A DNA stretch of 64,000 nt from positions 27,319,578-27,383,577 of the forward strand of contig NC_086378.1 of assembly GCF_036588685.1 (NCBI RefSeq). Direction: 5' to 3'. The position numbers and the translations under genes are program-made. The DNA is from Mytilus trossulus (lineage: Eukaryota; Mollusca; Bivalvia; Mytilida; Mytilidae). Each line of letters opens with the position of its first letter. Position 1 is the stretch's first letter. Of the stretch, positions 1 through 13,200 are shown in pieces. The notes beneath the pieces are model-generated. The model was not told the DNA's origin. It saw only the letters and a program-made list of their open reading frames with translations, and did not search any database.

Positions 1-686
1 TTGTGTGTGTCTTGATCTACCTTCTTTCACTAGATCGTCGGTTACCCCCTTTCGCGTATCAGGGGAGTGAGGTTTCATCACTATTAACTACATAAAGAAA
101 TGTATCGGAGTTGGATAACACTACCCGTCCTCTTTGGTCGCAACACTTTCTACCCCTTGTATCACTCATCTAAGTTTTATTTAAATTAATTTTGTCGCAG
201 AAATAAGTGACTATTGTAGCGTCAGTCAAATCGAGAAAAACAAAGAGACAAATACATACCCAGATCCTTAAAATAAGATGACAACTAGGACGAAAAATGT
301 GCTCAGAAAAGATAACCAATTCCAATTATGAATACGGTATCATGTTCGGGAATGTGAATCCACGAAATACGGAGACAGTACACAGCACTTCCAATAGCGA
401 CCAAACGGACATAGTCTGAGAGATGACACTCACTTGTTTGTAGTGATACCAATTTAATATCCCGAGCTTATTTCAAAATTATATAGTTTAGAACAGTTAT
501 ATGACAGATTATTCTGATAGTTCTAATGAGAGGTTAGAAGTTATTGTCGCTGCATGATTTCATTGATATAATAATTTCCTCAACATTTCAATCACCAGAA
601 ACTCTTTTCAAATTACTCTTTAAGGCATCACGAAATTTGTCATGTTTATCCCACTTTTCTTTTATTCAAAATTTTATCAAATACAT
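1..686. other. Intergenic, no gene seen
   Basis: AT-rich sequence with only short chance ORFs. I recognise no coding exon, RNA gene or clear repeat here apart from the direct repeat that begins at 687. Confidence 0.5.
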
Positions 687-742
687 TGTAAATCTAAAAC
701 TAAACCCTACCAGCTCCCTTGATATTTCTTGAATTGTAAATC
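687..742 (+). repeat. 56-bp direct repeat, left copy
   Basis: This 56-bp segment recurs in the same orientation at 4642-4697 with two mismatches by eye. It contains the shared core CCCTACCAGCTCCCTTGAT. The two copies bracket about 3.9 kb that holds the foldback element and the palindrome clusters. Just inside the left copy the sequence reads CTCTCAACCGATAA. Just inside the right copy the reverse complement reads CTCTAAACCGGT, so the bracketed segment may have short inverted ends. Confidence 0.75.
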
Positions 743-911
743 TCTCAACCGATAATTTATTCGGGTATTGATTTGACATTGACAGGTAAACACTACTCAG
801 TTTCTAATTGACCGGATTAACTTGTTTGTTTATGTTCCGGACCATATGAGTATTTGGACCATACGCGTATGTATGGAACGCCATAGCTGTCTTATGTGTC
901 TTTTTTATTGC

Positions 912-1411
912 TTTTCTATTATAAGATGGTGCTTTTCTATTATAAGATGATGGTTTTCTATTATAAGATGGTGCTTTTCTATTATAAGATGATGGGTTTC
1001 TATTATAAGATGGTGCTTTTCTATTATAAGATGGTGCTTTTCTATTATAAGATAATGGTTTTCTATTATAAGATGGTGCTTTTCTATTATAAGATGATGG
1101 TTTTCTATTATAAGATGGTGCTTTTCTATTATAAGATGGTGCTTTTCTATTATAAGATGGTGCTTTTCTATTATAAGATGATGGTTTTCTATTATAAGAT
1201 GGTGCTTTTCTATTTTAAGATGGTGCTTTTCTATTATAAGGTGCTTTTCTATTATAAGGTGCTTTTCTATTATAAGGTGCTTTTCTATTATAAGGTGCTT
1301 TTTTATTATAAGGTGGTTTTCTATTATAAGGTGCTTTTCTATTATAAGGTGCTTTTCTATTATAAGGTGCTTTTTTATTATAAGGTGCTTTTCTATTATA
1401 AGGTGCTTTTT
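912..1411 (+). repeat. Tandem array, left arm (18- and 21-bp units)
   Basis: About 25 units built on TTTTCTATTATAAG. Before about 1235 most units are 21 bp and end in ATGGTGC or ATGATGG; after that most are 18 bp and end in GTGC. The ORF through it (FYYKM/FYYKV repeats) exists only because unit lengths are multiples of three. Confidence 0.9.
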
Positions 1412-2896
1412 TATTAACCCCCAGGGGTATAAATGTGCATTTCATTAATAAATAAATAAATAAAATAAATTAATAAAAACTTTGAGCTCAAAATATTGAC
1501 TTGAGTAAGTTCACCAGCACACTAGAAGACCTGATATATAAAATATTTATTACATGTATTTAATTAGATTACTATCTAATTTTGACACCTGTCGTAATCA
1601 CTAATCAAGCAAATAATCATGTCATTTAAGTTTTCACACCTGAGACATCAAATACATTTAATTGAATTAACTTATATAATCAGTTGGCAATCAGAATCCA
1701 AACAAAGATTACAGTGAATTGAACTTTTTATTAAAGAATGCCAAAACTGGCTCTCTCTTTTTTTTTTTAAAGATAAAACTAGATAGCTGACATGGATTAA
1801 ATTAAAGTGAGACCACCAATCTGCCGGTATCAAATCATTTGAAAAAACAACAACAATGTATTCCAATATGATCTTTAACATCGAAGAAGTAAACTTGCAT
1901 TCAGTCGTGTTCAGACACTTTACAATAGAAAATAAAGGACGGGCATCGAACACAAAGTTACTTTTGTATAAAACTGCACTGTCACTAACTAGTCTGTCAC
2001 TATATTTAAATTTAAAATTGAGGCAAAATATATTCACCATTCGGTGAGGGGTCTGGCGGTCGCTCAAGACCCCCAGAAGCCTTGAAAAAAAATACGCAAA
2101 ATCGTGCATCCCGAGAGCTTCTCGGACTCTTAGGAGGCACATTATTTGAGTGTCCTTTCCCTTGGAACCTCAGTCTCCAAAAACAACAAAACACCAGCCA
2201 GGTTAAAGACATCAGCCAAGTTGAAAACACCAGCCAAGTTAAAAAATACCTCAGTCAAAACAGAAAGGTTGTATAAACACCGAAATCTACTAAGATTGAG
2301 GTATGCTGATAATGGCAGTCAAGATCATCAGATACTTCTTACTGACAGTCAACCTTCTGTGAAGAAAGAAAATCCTGTTAATATATTTAAAACCAAAGAC
2401 CTAAAATACAATTATAGATGTGCGAATCTCTTCATGTATCATATATGTCTCTGTTAAACACATCGGCGAATGTGAATTCAGTCCGGTCAACTTTTTTAGC
2501 AGAAACATATTTGTTTTTACTATAAATTTATATTTTCGTATAATTTGTTTTTAAATCTCACAGATTCCTGAATTACTTGGACAATTATTGTCAAAGATAT
2601 TAACACTTGTTGTCGACAAGTTGAATATATGTACAGCGTATAACGACGAGTGTGAATACAGTCCGGTCAACTTTATTTGCTCAAAAATATTTTTTTTTCA
2701 CTTATTTTGTTTGATTTTCATAAAATATATTTTAATATCTTTAAGGTCTACAAATATTAAACCAATCTACCGAATAACAAACAAGTTATGACTATTTATA
2801 TCTCGTCCGGTAAACCGTCTTGTCACTATCCGGACGATCGTCTTGTCATTAGTGGTTCCCCACACTCCCGGTTAATCACGGGAACCACCATCACAT

Positions 2897-3336
2897 AATA
2901 AAAAAGCACCTTATAATAGAAAATCACCTTATAATAGAAAAGCACCTTATAATAAAAAAGCACCTTATAATAGAAAAGCACCTTATAATAGAAAAGCACC
3001 TTATAATAAAAAAGCACCTTATAATAGAAAAGCACCTTATAATAGAAAACCACCTTATAATAGAAAAGCACCTTATAATAGAAAAGCACCTTATAATAGA
3101 AAACCACCATCTTATAATAGAAAAGCACCATCTTATAATAGAAAATCATCATCTTATAATAGAAAAGCACCATCTTATAATAGAAACCCACCATCTTATA
3201 ATAGAAAAGCACCATCTTATAATAGAAAACCATCATCTTATAATAGAAAAGCACCATCTTATAATAGAAAACCATCATCTTATAATAGAAAAGCACCATC
3301 TTATAATAGAAAAGCACCATCTTATAATAGAAAAGC
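2897..3336 (-). repeat. Tandem array, right arm (18- and 21-bp units)
   Basis: Inverted counterpart of the 912-1411 array. It runs from 18-bp units near the core to 21-bp units outward, mirroring the left arm. The minus-strand reading frame through it is again a by-product of the repeat length. Confidence 0.9.
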
Positions 3337-3369
3337 AATAAAAAAGACACATAAGACAGCTATGGCGTT

Positions 3370-3535
3370 CCATACGTATGGTCATGACCATATGCGTATA
3401 CTCATATGGTCCGACCATACGCGTATGGTCCGACCGTACGCGTATGGTCGGACCATATGAGTATTATACTCGTTTGGTTATTAACGGGCCGGACCATACG
3501 AGTATTTGGACCATATAGGTATTTTTTCAAATATA
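3370..3535. repeat. Cluster of CATACGCGTATG palindromes
   Basis: The perfect 18-bp palindrome GACCATACGCGTATGGTC lies at 3413-3430. Close variants surround it (CATACGTATG, GTCATGAC, CATATG, GACCGTACGCGTATGGTC). Single units also occur on the left side of the foldback element at 841-880. A second cluster lies at 4285-4395. Confidence 0.8.
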
Positions 3536-4284
3536 CAATAGAAATAAAACAATCAACTTTATCTTGAAAACAAATGTGTTTACAAAAAAAATGTATTAGT
3601 GTTACATTTCAAAAGCTACATAAACATTAAATATTGATGCCACAGTCAGTTGATCTTAGTTTTCTTCGCTAATTGTATTAGTGTATATTTTTGTATATTT
3701 CGAATGACCTTCACACGGTACCATACATGTAGCTTTTCTGCGATTGCTTGTTTTGGCTGCGTGCAGTGATATCGATTGGGACAGTTTCAGATGTGTCTAC
3801 GGTGTTTTTAAGAAACTCTAGATCTCCAATATCGTAAAATAAAAATTACAGATCAAATTAAATAAAAGCAGTGGCTATTTCATAGCTCTTAAATGCTATT
3901 TTACCGGTCTTATAATAAAGATTTAAATAGAAATATAGAAATAAAGAAATAAAGAATAGAAAAAAATAATGAAACATACACTTTTAATATTTTACTTATC
4001 AAAAATGTCTTAAAAAATGTCACGATCTTTAAATAAATATCATGATCCTTGTCGGTGATGTAACGGCCTACTTTAAACAATAAAATTCCCTTTAAAATAT
4101 GTTCATTTGATTTTGACATCTTCTTAAAATTGTACTAACCAATAGTAAGTACTAATATTAACTGTGTGAAACTGAGGTTTTTTTTAATAAGTTGTTTTAA
4201 TATATAATACCATGACATTTTCGTGACGTTACAACCAGAAGGGTCACACCAAATGAAGAGTTTAAAAGTATACGTGTTGATTAC
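3536..4284. other. Intergenic, no gene seen
   Basis: AT-rich sequence with short lysine- or leucine-rich chance ORFs. No exon, RNA gene or clear repeat recognised. Confidence 0.45.
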
Positions 4285-4395
4285 CCCGACCATACGCGTA
4301 TGGTCCGAACATACGCGTATGGTCGGACCATATGAGTATATACCCATATGGTCATGACCATACGCGTATGGTCCAGATACTCATATGGTCTGGAA
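4285..4395. repeat. Second cluster of CATACGCGTATG palindromes
   Basis: Two more perfect copies of GACCATACGCGTATGGTC (4289-4306 and 4356-4373), with imperfect copies and GGACCATATGAGTAT between them, in the same arrangement as the cluster at 3370-3535. Confidence 0.8.
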
Positions 4396-4497
4396 CATTT
4401 ATATAACAGTATTATGTATGGACAATGATTACAAATGAGAAGGCCGGTTTTATGAGGTGATATTTTATTGATTTTTATTACACAAATACACAAATAA

Positions 4498-4641
4498 CGG
4501 CCGGTATCCGGTTTAAAGGGGTGGCCGGTTTTATAAGGTTACCTGACCGTTTATTTACATACACGCCGGCCGGGACTTGTTGAATTGGCCGGTATGAAGG
4601 GAGAACCGGTATTAAGAGGGACCGGTTTAGAGAAGTTTCAC
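4498..4641. repeat. GGCCGGT/ACCGGT-rich segment
   Basis: Repeated GGCCGG and ACCGGT motifs in both orientations, ending immediately before the right direct repeat. It may form the right end of the bracketed 3.9-kb unit. Function unknown. Confidence 0.5.
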
Positions 4642-4697
4642 TGTACATCTAAAACTAAACCCTACCAGCTCCCTTGATATTTCTTGAATTATAAATC
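4642..4697 (+). repeat. 56-bp direct repeat, right copy
   Basis: Same-orientation partner of 687-742, differing at two positions by eye. Confidence 0.75.
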
Positions 4698-6985
4698 GTC
4701 ATGCATATATAGCGCTTTTCTAGGATCTTCCTTGTTTTTCTTCTCTGTTGTATGGAACTAAATTATTACAGGATCTTTACGGTTGTATGATGTTTTAAAG
4801 GACCATATAGCTTTATTTGCTCTGCAGTATTACGTTTTGTACACGAGATTCCTATTTCGATGTTATATGGAGCTATCCCGGTCAAGCAAGGGTCATTCTA
4901 GAGATTACGCTTCTAGGTACATTGTAAAATGACGATATTTGGTTTGAGACGTGAATTTTTTTTTCGGGGAACGACATCAGTAAGAAAATCATTTATTGGA
5001 CCTTCCTGATGTCTGGCGATTTAGGAGTTCCCCATTTTATTCATTCATAATTAAGATTACAATCAATTTATAATGCATGTAGTACGTACTGTCTGGTAAA
5101 TGACCAAACATCTTCCTTTTCCTGTGATGTATATAGATTTCCGGTACGTTTTCCTTTCTCATACAACCAATTATAAAAAAAGATTACTACAGTATCAAAC
5201 GCATTAAGCGATTCTACAGACAGTGTAACATACTTCAGCGTCTAAGAAAGGTAAGATGGTTCTTTATATTTAATAATTATAGCCTAGAAATTCATCATGT
5301 ATTTACAGTTGCGTAAAGTTTTCAATCTACAAATGTATAATTATAAAGATTTGAGAAAAAAAATGCATGTACGAACTTCCTCATATTTGCGCAGAGAAAA
5401 TTGTCTTTAAAAAATAAAAATTTAAGTAAATTGAGCAATTTTACGACATGCAACATTGTCATCATTAACAGGTTTGTTACAACATGAGAAACACGACGGG
5501 TGCCACATGTGGAGTTGAATCTGCTAGCCCTTCCGGAGCACCTGATATCATCCCCACTGTTTGGTTGGATTAATATTGCTTAGTCTTCAGTTTTCTATGT
5601 TGTGTCTTGTGTACTATTATTTGTATTTTTGTCTTTTAGCCTTGGAGTTGTCAGTTTATTTTCTATCTATGAATTTGAATGTCCCTCTGGTATCTTTCGC
5701 CCTTTTTTAACGATATGTATTGAAACGATGAACTGCACAAATTTACTATCTCCATGCTCCTGTAAAACATTTGCCGTGTTACAAAATTAAGAGTACAGGT
5801 ATTATTTGATTCGAGTATACAAATAGTATATATTAGAACAACGATGAAAGTCAAAAATATATTTTCAATCACACAATTACATTGCTATCATAGTTTGTAT
5901 ACTAGAACTGCTTTATATTGTTGTTTTTATCATAAGATTTTACTATCCACTCTTTAAACTATTTCAATAAAAAAATATTGTCTTTTGTTGATCATTGTTG
6001 AAGACTATGTGTTGCCCTCTAATTATCTGTGTGTTATGTTTGTCATTGGGGTGCTGACTTATTGACACCCACCCCAACATAGTCTTTTTATTCATGTCAA
6101 TGTCATCTTCTTTTGTTATCTTAAAATCCAAAGAATCTAAAATATATATTGTGTGGCCTTAATTCAAATATGTCTGGCATGTGTTAATACGTAAACTATG
6201 TATCTTTAATTAAAATCTTTAAACATGTTAAAGTTGAGCGACTTCAACTTTTGTTTCTTTTCATATATCTGATACGTAGTTAGAAGCACTGAGTATATGT
6301 ATAAACCAATTTACGGGTTACAATGTAAGTATGTACATGTGACCTTATTTCCGTTGAAAGTAGTCCCAAGTTTTTGTGGTATGATTAATATATATTATGG
6401 CATGTGTCGAGGTGAAGTGGATGCTTCAATTTATTGTCCACTATAAATGTATCATTAGAATTCGTCATTAGTGTTCATAAAAGGGCTATCATCTACCACA
6501 CATCAAATATTGCTACTGTCGTAATTTAATAGTACTACAGACACTGACTGGTAAATCATAGTCGGACTGTAAAAAACTTAAAATTAGGAGAAAACTGTAT
6601 TGTATTTTAAGCTCCGATTGCATCAATTGGGGATTTGATGGTCGCAAATTAAGTTTACTGACGACGCGTTAGTTCTTCATGAACTAAAGAGGAACGAATA
6701 AACTTCATACAGCTAAGAAATAAAAAAAACCGAACTGAATGGATACTTGAAACCTACATTTCAATTCTGTGAAACGATGAGGAAGGAATTAAATATGAGG
6801 ATATACACGAGTACTTTACTGTGTATGAAACATCCAGCCTCTTGAGACTTTAACTTCCGGACTGTTTCAAGTGATAAACAGAAACACAATTTGAAATAAG
6901 GAAGAAATTATTAAAGATTAGGATATCAAATATCTTGTATGTAAAAAGTTGTTAAAGATACAACTCTAAAGAAGGTATAAGACAA
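4698..6985. other. Upstream flank of the P450 gene
   Basis: No protein-coding exon recognised. 5463-5716 is a dispersed repeat: its second half (TTTGAATGTCCCTCTGGTAT) recurs at 7020-7190. The 3' end of this stretch probably includes a non-coding first exon of the P450, ending at 6985 before a GTAAGT donor. No convincing TATA box or transcription start could be assigned. Confidence 0.4.
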
Positions 6986-7210
6986 GTAAGTGATGTTTCT
7001 TTAGCTTTTACTTTAATTTAATAACAGATATAAATGTTGCTTGGTCTTTAGTTTTTAGGTTTGTGTCTTACTGTTATTTGTCTGTTTGTCTTGTTCTTTT
7101 TTGGCCATGGCGTTGTCAGTTAATTTTTTTATCTATCAGTTTGAATGTCCCTCCGGTATCTTTCGCCCCTCTTTTACATGATTTCTTATATTTTAACATT
7201 GTCTTTATAG
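6986..7210 (+). other. Probable 5'-UTR intron of the P450
   Basis: A strong donor (ACAA|GTAAGTG) at 6986 and an acceptor (TTTATAG) ending at 7210, three bases before the initiator ATG, suggest an intron in the leader. It contains a copy (about 7020-7190) of the dispersed repeat also seen at 5463-5716. Inferred from splice signals only. Confidence 0.5.
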
Positions 7211-7213
7211 AAA

Positions 7214-10200
7214 ATGTTGTTTGAAATCCTGCTTGGAGTTGTGACAATCATCATCTTTATATTATACGGTTACATCACGAAAGAAAATTTGAAAAATCTG
7301 CCACCTGGACCGAAAGGGGTATTTTGGTTCGGATTAAAGATAGATATTCCGAACATGCATTTAGACTTTACTAAATGGTGGAAAGCTTTCGGAGATGTAT
7401 TTGAAGTGAAAATATTTGGCAGAAGAATATTAGTATTGAATAGTCCAGAAACTATCCGAAAAGCCTTCGATTCTGAGGAGTACAAAACCCAACTGAACCA
7501 TAGACCGCCAAATTTCATTGGCTACAAGATCTGTAACCAATATAAGTGCGTTCTGCTACGTAAATATGACGCTACATTCTTAGCTATGAAGAAAGAAATG
7601 ATCCAATCTATGGATTCCCATGGGTTTCAGTCGGAGCATTTCCGGTCACTTGCGGCAGACATGATGAATGATGTTGTGAAAGATTTCACCGACTTGAACG
7701 GGCGACCTATTGACCCCATTAATGTTCTTCGCCCGTCATTCTGTAAAATGATAGGAACCTTGGTAGGTATACAAAAAAAAATATGTTATATGATTATTTA
7801 CTAGTCTTTGTCGTAAAGAACTTGTAAACGAAGTTTAGATAATTAACCACCTGCAGGGATATACTCATTAATCTACATTTAAACTTTTTGAAGTGGCATT
7901 CCTTTGTAAGCTGATTAATAAGTTTGTATGAATAACCTTGTACAGGTACCATATGACAAGTCCAGGGGCGGATACAGTAATTTTAAAGGGGGTTCTCATG
8001 ATAAAAGGGGAGGGTGTCCAACTATATGTCCACACTCAAACTCATTGATAAAAAATGGGTTTTAACTCCAAGAGTCAACCCACCTCGGGATACGCCACGG
8101 AAATCTGCATTGCTCAATACATGTTATGGATCGACATTTAAACTCAGTATTGCTTGTATATTGTTTGAGAATAAAATGTTTTAAAATACCGACCTTTAAG
8201 GTAAATTCAAAGGGGGGGGGAACATAAAAACTTGACAAAACGAAACGTGTGTCAACCAAAGCAGTAGGTTCCGTAATACCCATTTTTTGCCTCAAAATAT
8301 AGCAGTTTTACAAACTTTTTAAAATGTGAACTTTTAGTTATTTATTAGAAAGAAGACTGCTTCTGCTGTATAAATATGGGCTTTTTTTGGCAATGCAATG
8401 CACATATATCGAGAACTAGCATCATGAAGTCATGCTAAATTACTGAAATCTTCACAATTTTAGCATTTGTGTTAAAATTTAGACGGTTTTCGTCGTAAAT
8501 GAAAATGGCCGCATTTGTGTTCATTTATAATATTCAAATTTAAGTTACTTTCAATTTTGACAAAAACCATCCGGAAAGTGACATTTTTTGGCATATTTGA
8601 TCAATTTTTCAAATTTAAGCTAGAATCGGAGCGTTTTTAATGAGTAAATCAGTTCATGTCTTGCACATAAACTATAATTGAACCAACTGAAATAGACACT
8701 TAAGTGTTTAAAAAATGTCGATAATCTTTCTTCAGATGAACTTGAAATTTGAGGTCAATGTCGGCCCTTTCCGGACCTACTGCTGTAAGGACAACTGTAA
8801 TATTTCTGAATTAATACAGGGATTTCCGAAGAAAATAATGTGCTAAACCTGTTGATATCTTTCTGAACCTCCCACTTGTACAACAGCTTTAATGCAACAA
8901 CATTAATGTAAATTTATAATTTTACGACATGCAACATTGTCATTCTTAACGATATTAAACGATAACCTGCACACATATACCAATTTTCAGAATCATTTTT
9001 TTTTTTTATCTTTCTCGCAGATTCAACATACTAAAAAACATGAGAAAAAAAATATGAATTTGAAATATTTGGTGTACATATCAACAGATAAATGAAAAAG
9101 CAACATGATAACAAATGATATCAAGATGTCAACACACAAACTTCATCAACAGACATGTGACTAACGAAATATGTTACATACAAAGCTCTAAATCGCCCTT
9201 TTATAGAAAGAGATTTGCATAAGTCTAACGAAGACTATCAACGATCTGCAATCAACAATAAATTCCCCAAACACCAAAACCGTAACAATATATGACAATA
9301 TACAACCACTGACTAGGTATTACAATAGGTCATACAACGGCTTTAACAAGTTCAAAATCATTGCTGAAGATTCAACCAAAATGTTCATTGGAACATTCAC
9401 CAATAAATACCATTTGACGAAAATCAGAAAAGCTTTTAACATGTAATGTATATCACAGTCGGTGTCCATTTCGTTTAAGTGTTTGAGATTTTGACTTTGC
9501 CATTTGATTAGGGACTGTCCGTTTTGAACTTTCCTGATTTCAGTTCAGTATTTTTGGGACTTTATTTTTTATTCTTTTTTTTTATATAGTTTGCAGGTTG
9601 CTGTTCACACAGACTGCAACAACATGTTGCTGACTTTGACAATCATGGAGACCAAATGATCAAACCACAGATCCATGGAGTGTACAAAAAGTTTCCATGG
9701 ATACGATGGATTCCCTTCCAGTTTTACCAACGTCTTTATAAGCTTGTGCAAAAAATTAAAAAAGATTTACAAAAAGAACTGTTATTTGATTTAAGGGTAA
9801 GCAAATAGGTTTAATATTTATTTTAATAGTCATATGCTTGTGAATGCCAAAATCAATAAAGTAGTCTGGGATATTTGTTCAAGGGAAGACAACTCGAAAG
9901 TTTTAGAGGTCTAAACATCCATTCACGTAGGCTTCATTAAAAAATCTTTCTAGGTTACTGGTACATATATACTATTTTCAAAGTACTCCTGAACAGTTAT
10001 AAATACGTAAACCTAGTAAGGATTAATAATGGAAGTTGTAATTTGCATCCTTTCAATAAGAAAGCGAAAAAGTCGTCCATGAAGGATTATTTATCATTAT
10101 TAAATTTATTTTATCAGTTTATCGAAAAAGGGTCCAATAAACACAAGATAACTTAGTGTGTACACAAGACATGGTAAACTATAGAAACGCACAAGAAAAC

Positions 10201-13200
10201 GGTGGATGTACATGTGAATAGATATATACGAGATAACGATGGATGTAAACACGATAAAGATAAATGTACTACACAAAATAACGATAAATGAACACGAAAA
10301 TAACGATAAATGAACACGAAATAACGATAAATGAACACGTAATAACGATGGATGAACGAAATAACGATGAATGAACCTAAAATAACGATAAATGAACACG
10401 AAATAACGATGAATGAACATAAAATAACGATAAATGAACACGAAATAACGATGAATGAACACGAAAATCAGATATTTAAGCAATGGATGTAAACACGATA
10501 AATATAGATGAACATGTGATTACGATGGATGAACACGAGATAATGATAGATATAAAAGGGATAAAGATAGATAAAACACGAGATAACGATGAATGTTCAC
10601 AATATAACGATTGGATGCAAAAGCGTTCAAAATAGATGCACTCGAGATATGAGAAATGACGATGAATGTTAATGATATAACGATAGGTAAACTCGAAATA
10701 ACGACGGATGTTCATGAGAATGATAACAATATGTAAACACGAAATAACGACCGATGTTCATGAGATAACGATAGGTAAACACAAAATAACGACGGATGTT
10801 CATGAGATAACGATAGACGTATACGAGATAATGGAATGAATGTACACAAGATAACAATGAATGTACATTTGTAAACGAGATGACAATAAGTGTACATACC
10901 AGATATTAATGAATGTGCATGATATAAAGACGGATGTAAACGCGTTAAAAATAGATAAGAGATAACCGTTGACTCGAAATGGCGGTGAATATTCACGAGA
11001 TAACGATGGGTGAACACGAAATAGCGATGAATATTCATGAGATAACGATAGGTGTATAAGAGATAATGGATATACACAATATATCGATGAATGTGAACGA
11101 AATGTCGATTGACGAACACTAGATAAAAATAGATTTACATGTGATAGCATAAGATCTACATGGGATAAAGATATATATTCATAAGATAACGGTATATGTA
11201 ATAATAAGCGAGATAACAATCACCGGATATTCACGAGATAACAGTAGATGTAAACGAGATAGCGATGAATGCACACGAGATAACGGTGGATGTTCACGAT
11301 ATAAAAATCGAAAATATTACGAAAAAAAAAATACCTTCCTTTTTTATTTTAATATGCATGCTCATTTGTTCGACGGCTTTTTATTTTCAAAACTCTAAAA
11401 GTAAATGGCTGTCCCCTTTTTACATGTATGAATATAGTCAAAAGTTGTCATAGCATTGTCCTAAATAGAAACTCATTGACCTAACATAATATAATAATAT
11501 TTTTTCTGTCTTGCAGAACACTTATAACACCAAAGATATCAAATGTATGGTCCATCAGCTATTTAGATCACAGGATCTTCAGACCTTAGAAAAAGGAAAG
11601 CCTTGGCTTACTGATGATCATATTCATGGAATCGCCATGGATTTAATAAACACATGTAAGTTGAACAGTGAACAATTTAGAAAAACGAGTATTTTTTTTA
11701 AATTTATACAATTGAATAATAGTCATATTTAGAATGGAATGTGTCAAAGAGACAACAACTCGACCAAACGACAGTATATATTACGGGTTACAAATAAGCT
11801 CATCATATATACCAGGATTAAATTTTGTATATATACGCCAGACGCGCGTTTCGTCTACAAAAGACTCATCAGTGACGCTCGAATCCAAAAATGTTAAAAG
11901 GGCCAAATGAAATACGAAATTGACGAGCATTGAGGACCAAAATTCATGTGTCGAGTAAGTTGTATTCTGTCTCCATTGTCTTCAACATCGATGTGTAGGG
12001 CTTAATTGCACCCTATATATGTATTCAGAATTCTAATTGGATTAATAACTAGGTATTTTGTAAGTTTGTCGTATGGATATTGAAGTTCATATTCAAGTTA
12101 CCATCGGCGGGTATACGCTTTTGGATAAACCAGTGTTCTCTCTCTCTGTTGTGGTATCATCAAAAACGTATATACCCTTTCATTTACTCGACGTGTACTA
12201 AGATGTCTAAGTGAACGTGTTTCATAACTGGATGTATTCGATGATGTTGTCGTTTGCAGTAGTATACACACAGTGTATAGCCGGCTCCTATCTTCATAGT
12301 TTACTCAACATATATCATTATTTTGTTTGCATTAATTGGTTTTAAATAACTTTGAGTGAAATCTTTATCAGCCAATTGTTCAGTATTGCAAGGTATGGTT
12401 TTACAATTTTGAAATTTATTACAGCTATTTTAACCACAAAGGCTGTCATGTCGGGATTCATATTTCTAATGCTCCATTTTCCCGAAATGCAGCAGAAAAT
12501 TCAAGACGAGATTGACGATGTGATTGGACAAGATCGTCAACCGGAAGTGGATGACAGAAAGAACACGCCATATATTCAAGCCTGTATATATGAATGCCTT
12601 CGGTATCAGTCTCATCTGCCCCTTACGGCGCCCCACTTTAACAGAAAGAAAGTTGATATATTTAAGTTCACAGTTCCACCTAAAACCATTGTAAGTTTAT
12701 TATAGATGACATTGATCTTATTATCATGGAATATATATGTTTTCAAAACATTTAGCCTAGTAAGGTAAAGCTATACGTTAATAACAGTGTAAAGTCTTGA
12801 GAAACAGCAAGTTCATAAAAATACAAACTTATAATCATTATTTATTTATCATAACAAAATAAATATTATATATCCTAGGCTTTCAGATAATCGGATTTGA
12901 GCGTTCCTGAGGGAGGAAAATCATATAAAAGAGCTTCGGAAGCATGCAATGATAGAGTGCTGTTTTTACTTTTTTTTATAAATGATAGATATTGTCTCAT
13001 TCAGGGCCAGGTTCATTATACACTTTATCATCGAAAACATATTACTCATGACTATTCAATTTTGTTTAATTTATTGTAAATTTAGATATTTGGAAATCTG
13101 TTTGCCTGTCATCACGACGAGAAATTATGGGACGACCCATGGACATTCAAACCAGAGCGATATCTGACAGACGATGGCCAACTCATTGACAAAAATCATC

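Larger units (their letters stand above)
838..3445. mobile_element. Foldback-type element with long tandem-repeat inverted arms
   Basis: The left arm (about 841-1411) is inverted in the right arm (about 2890-3440). The outer parts of both arms share the unique segment CCATAGCTGTCTTATGTGTC (898 region and, inverted, 3340-3365). Inside that lie arrays of short repeats, mirrored in the same order: longer units ending in AAGATGGTGC on the outside, shorter units ending in AAGGTGC on the inside. The roughly 1.4-kb core (1445-2860) has no recognisable transposase. It contains a small repeat of CAGCCAAGTT (2195-2245) and a duplicated block around TCAGTCCGGTCAACTTT (2464-2510 and 2643-2690). It is probably a non-autonomous foldback transposon; family unknown. 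Confidence 0.65.

Noticed and set aside
896-1417. 173-codon ORF of FYYKM/FYYKV repeats, and its mirror at 2826-3350
   Set aside because: It follows the tandem array exactly, exists because units are 18 or 21 bp, and occurs in both inverted arms. No domain or start context.
1672-2142. 156-codon minus-strand ORF in the foldback core
   Set aside because: No transposase motif or known domain, biased composition, and overlapping ORFs in other frames. Not enough to call a gene.
10106-11219. Overlapping minus-strand ORFs rich in RYFVFIHRY and HPSLFRVH
   Set aside because: Translations of the intronic minisatellite in different frames.
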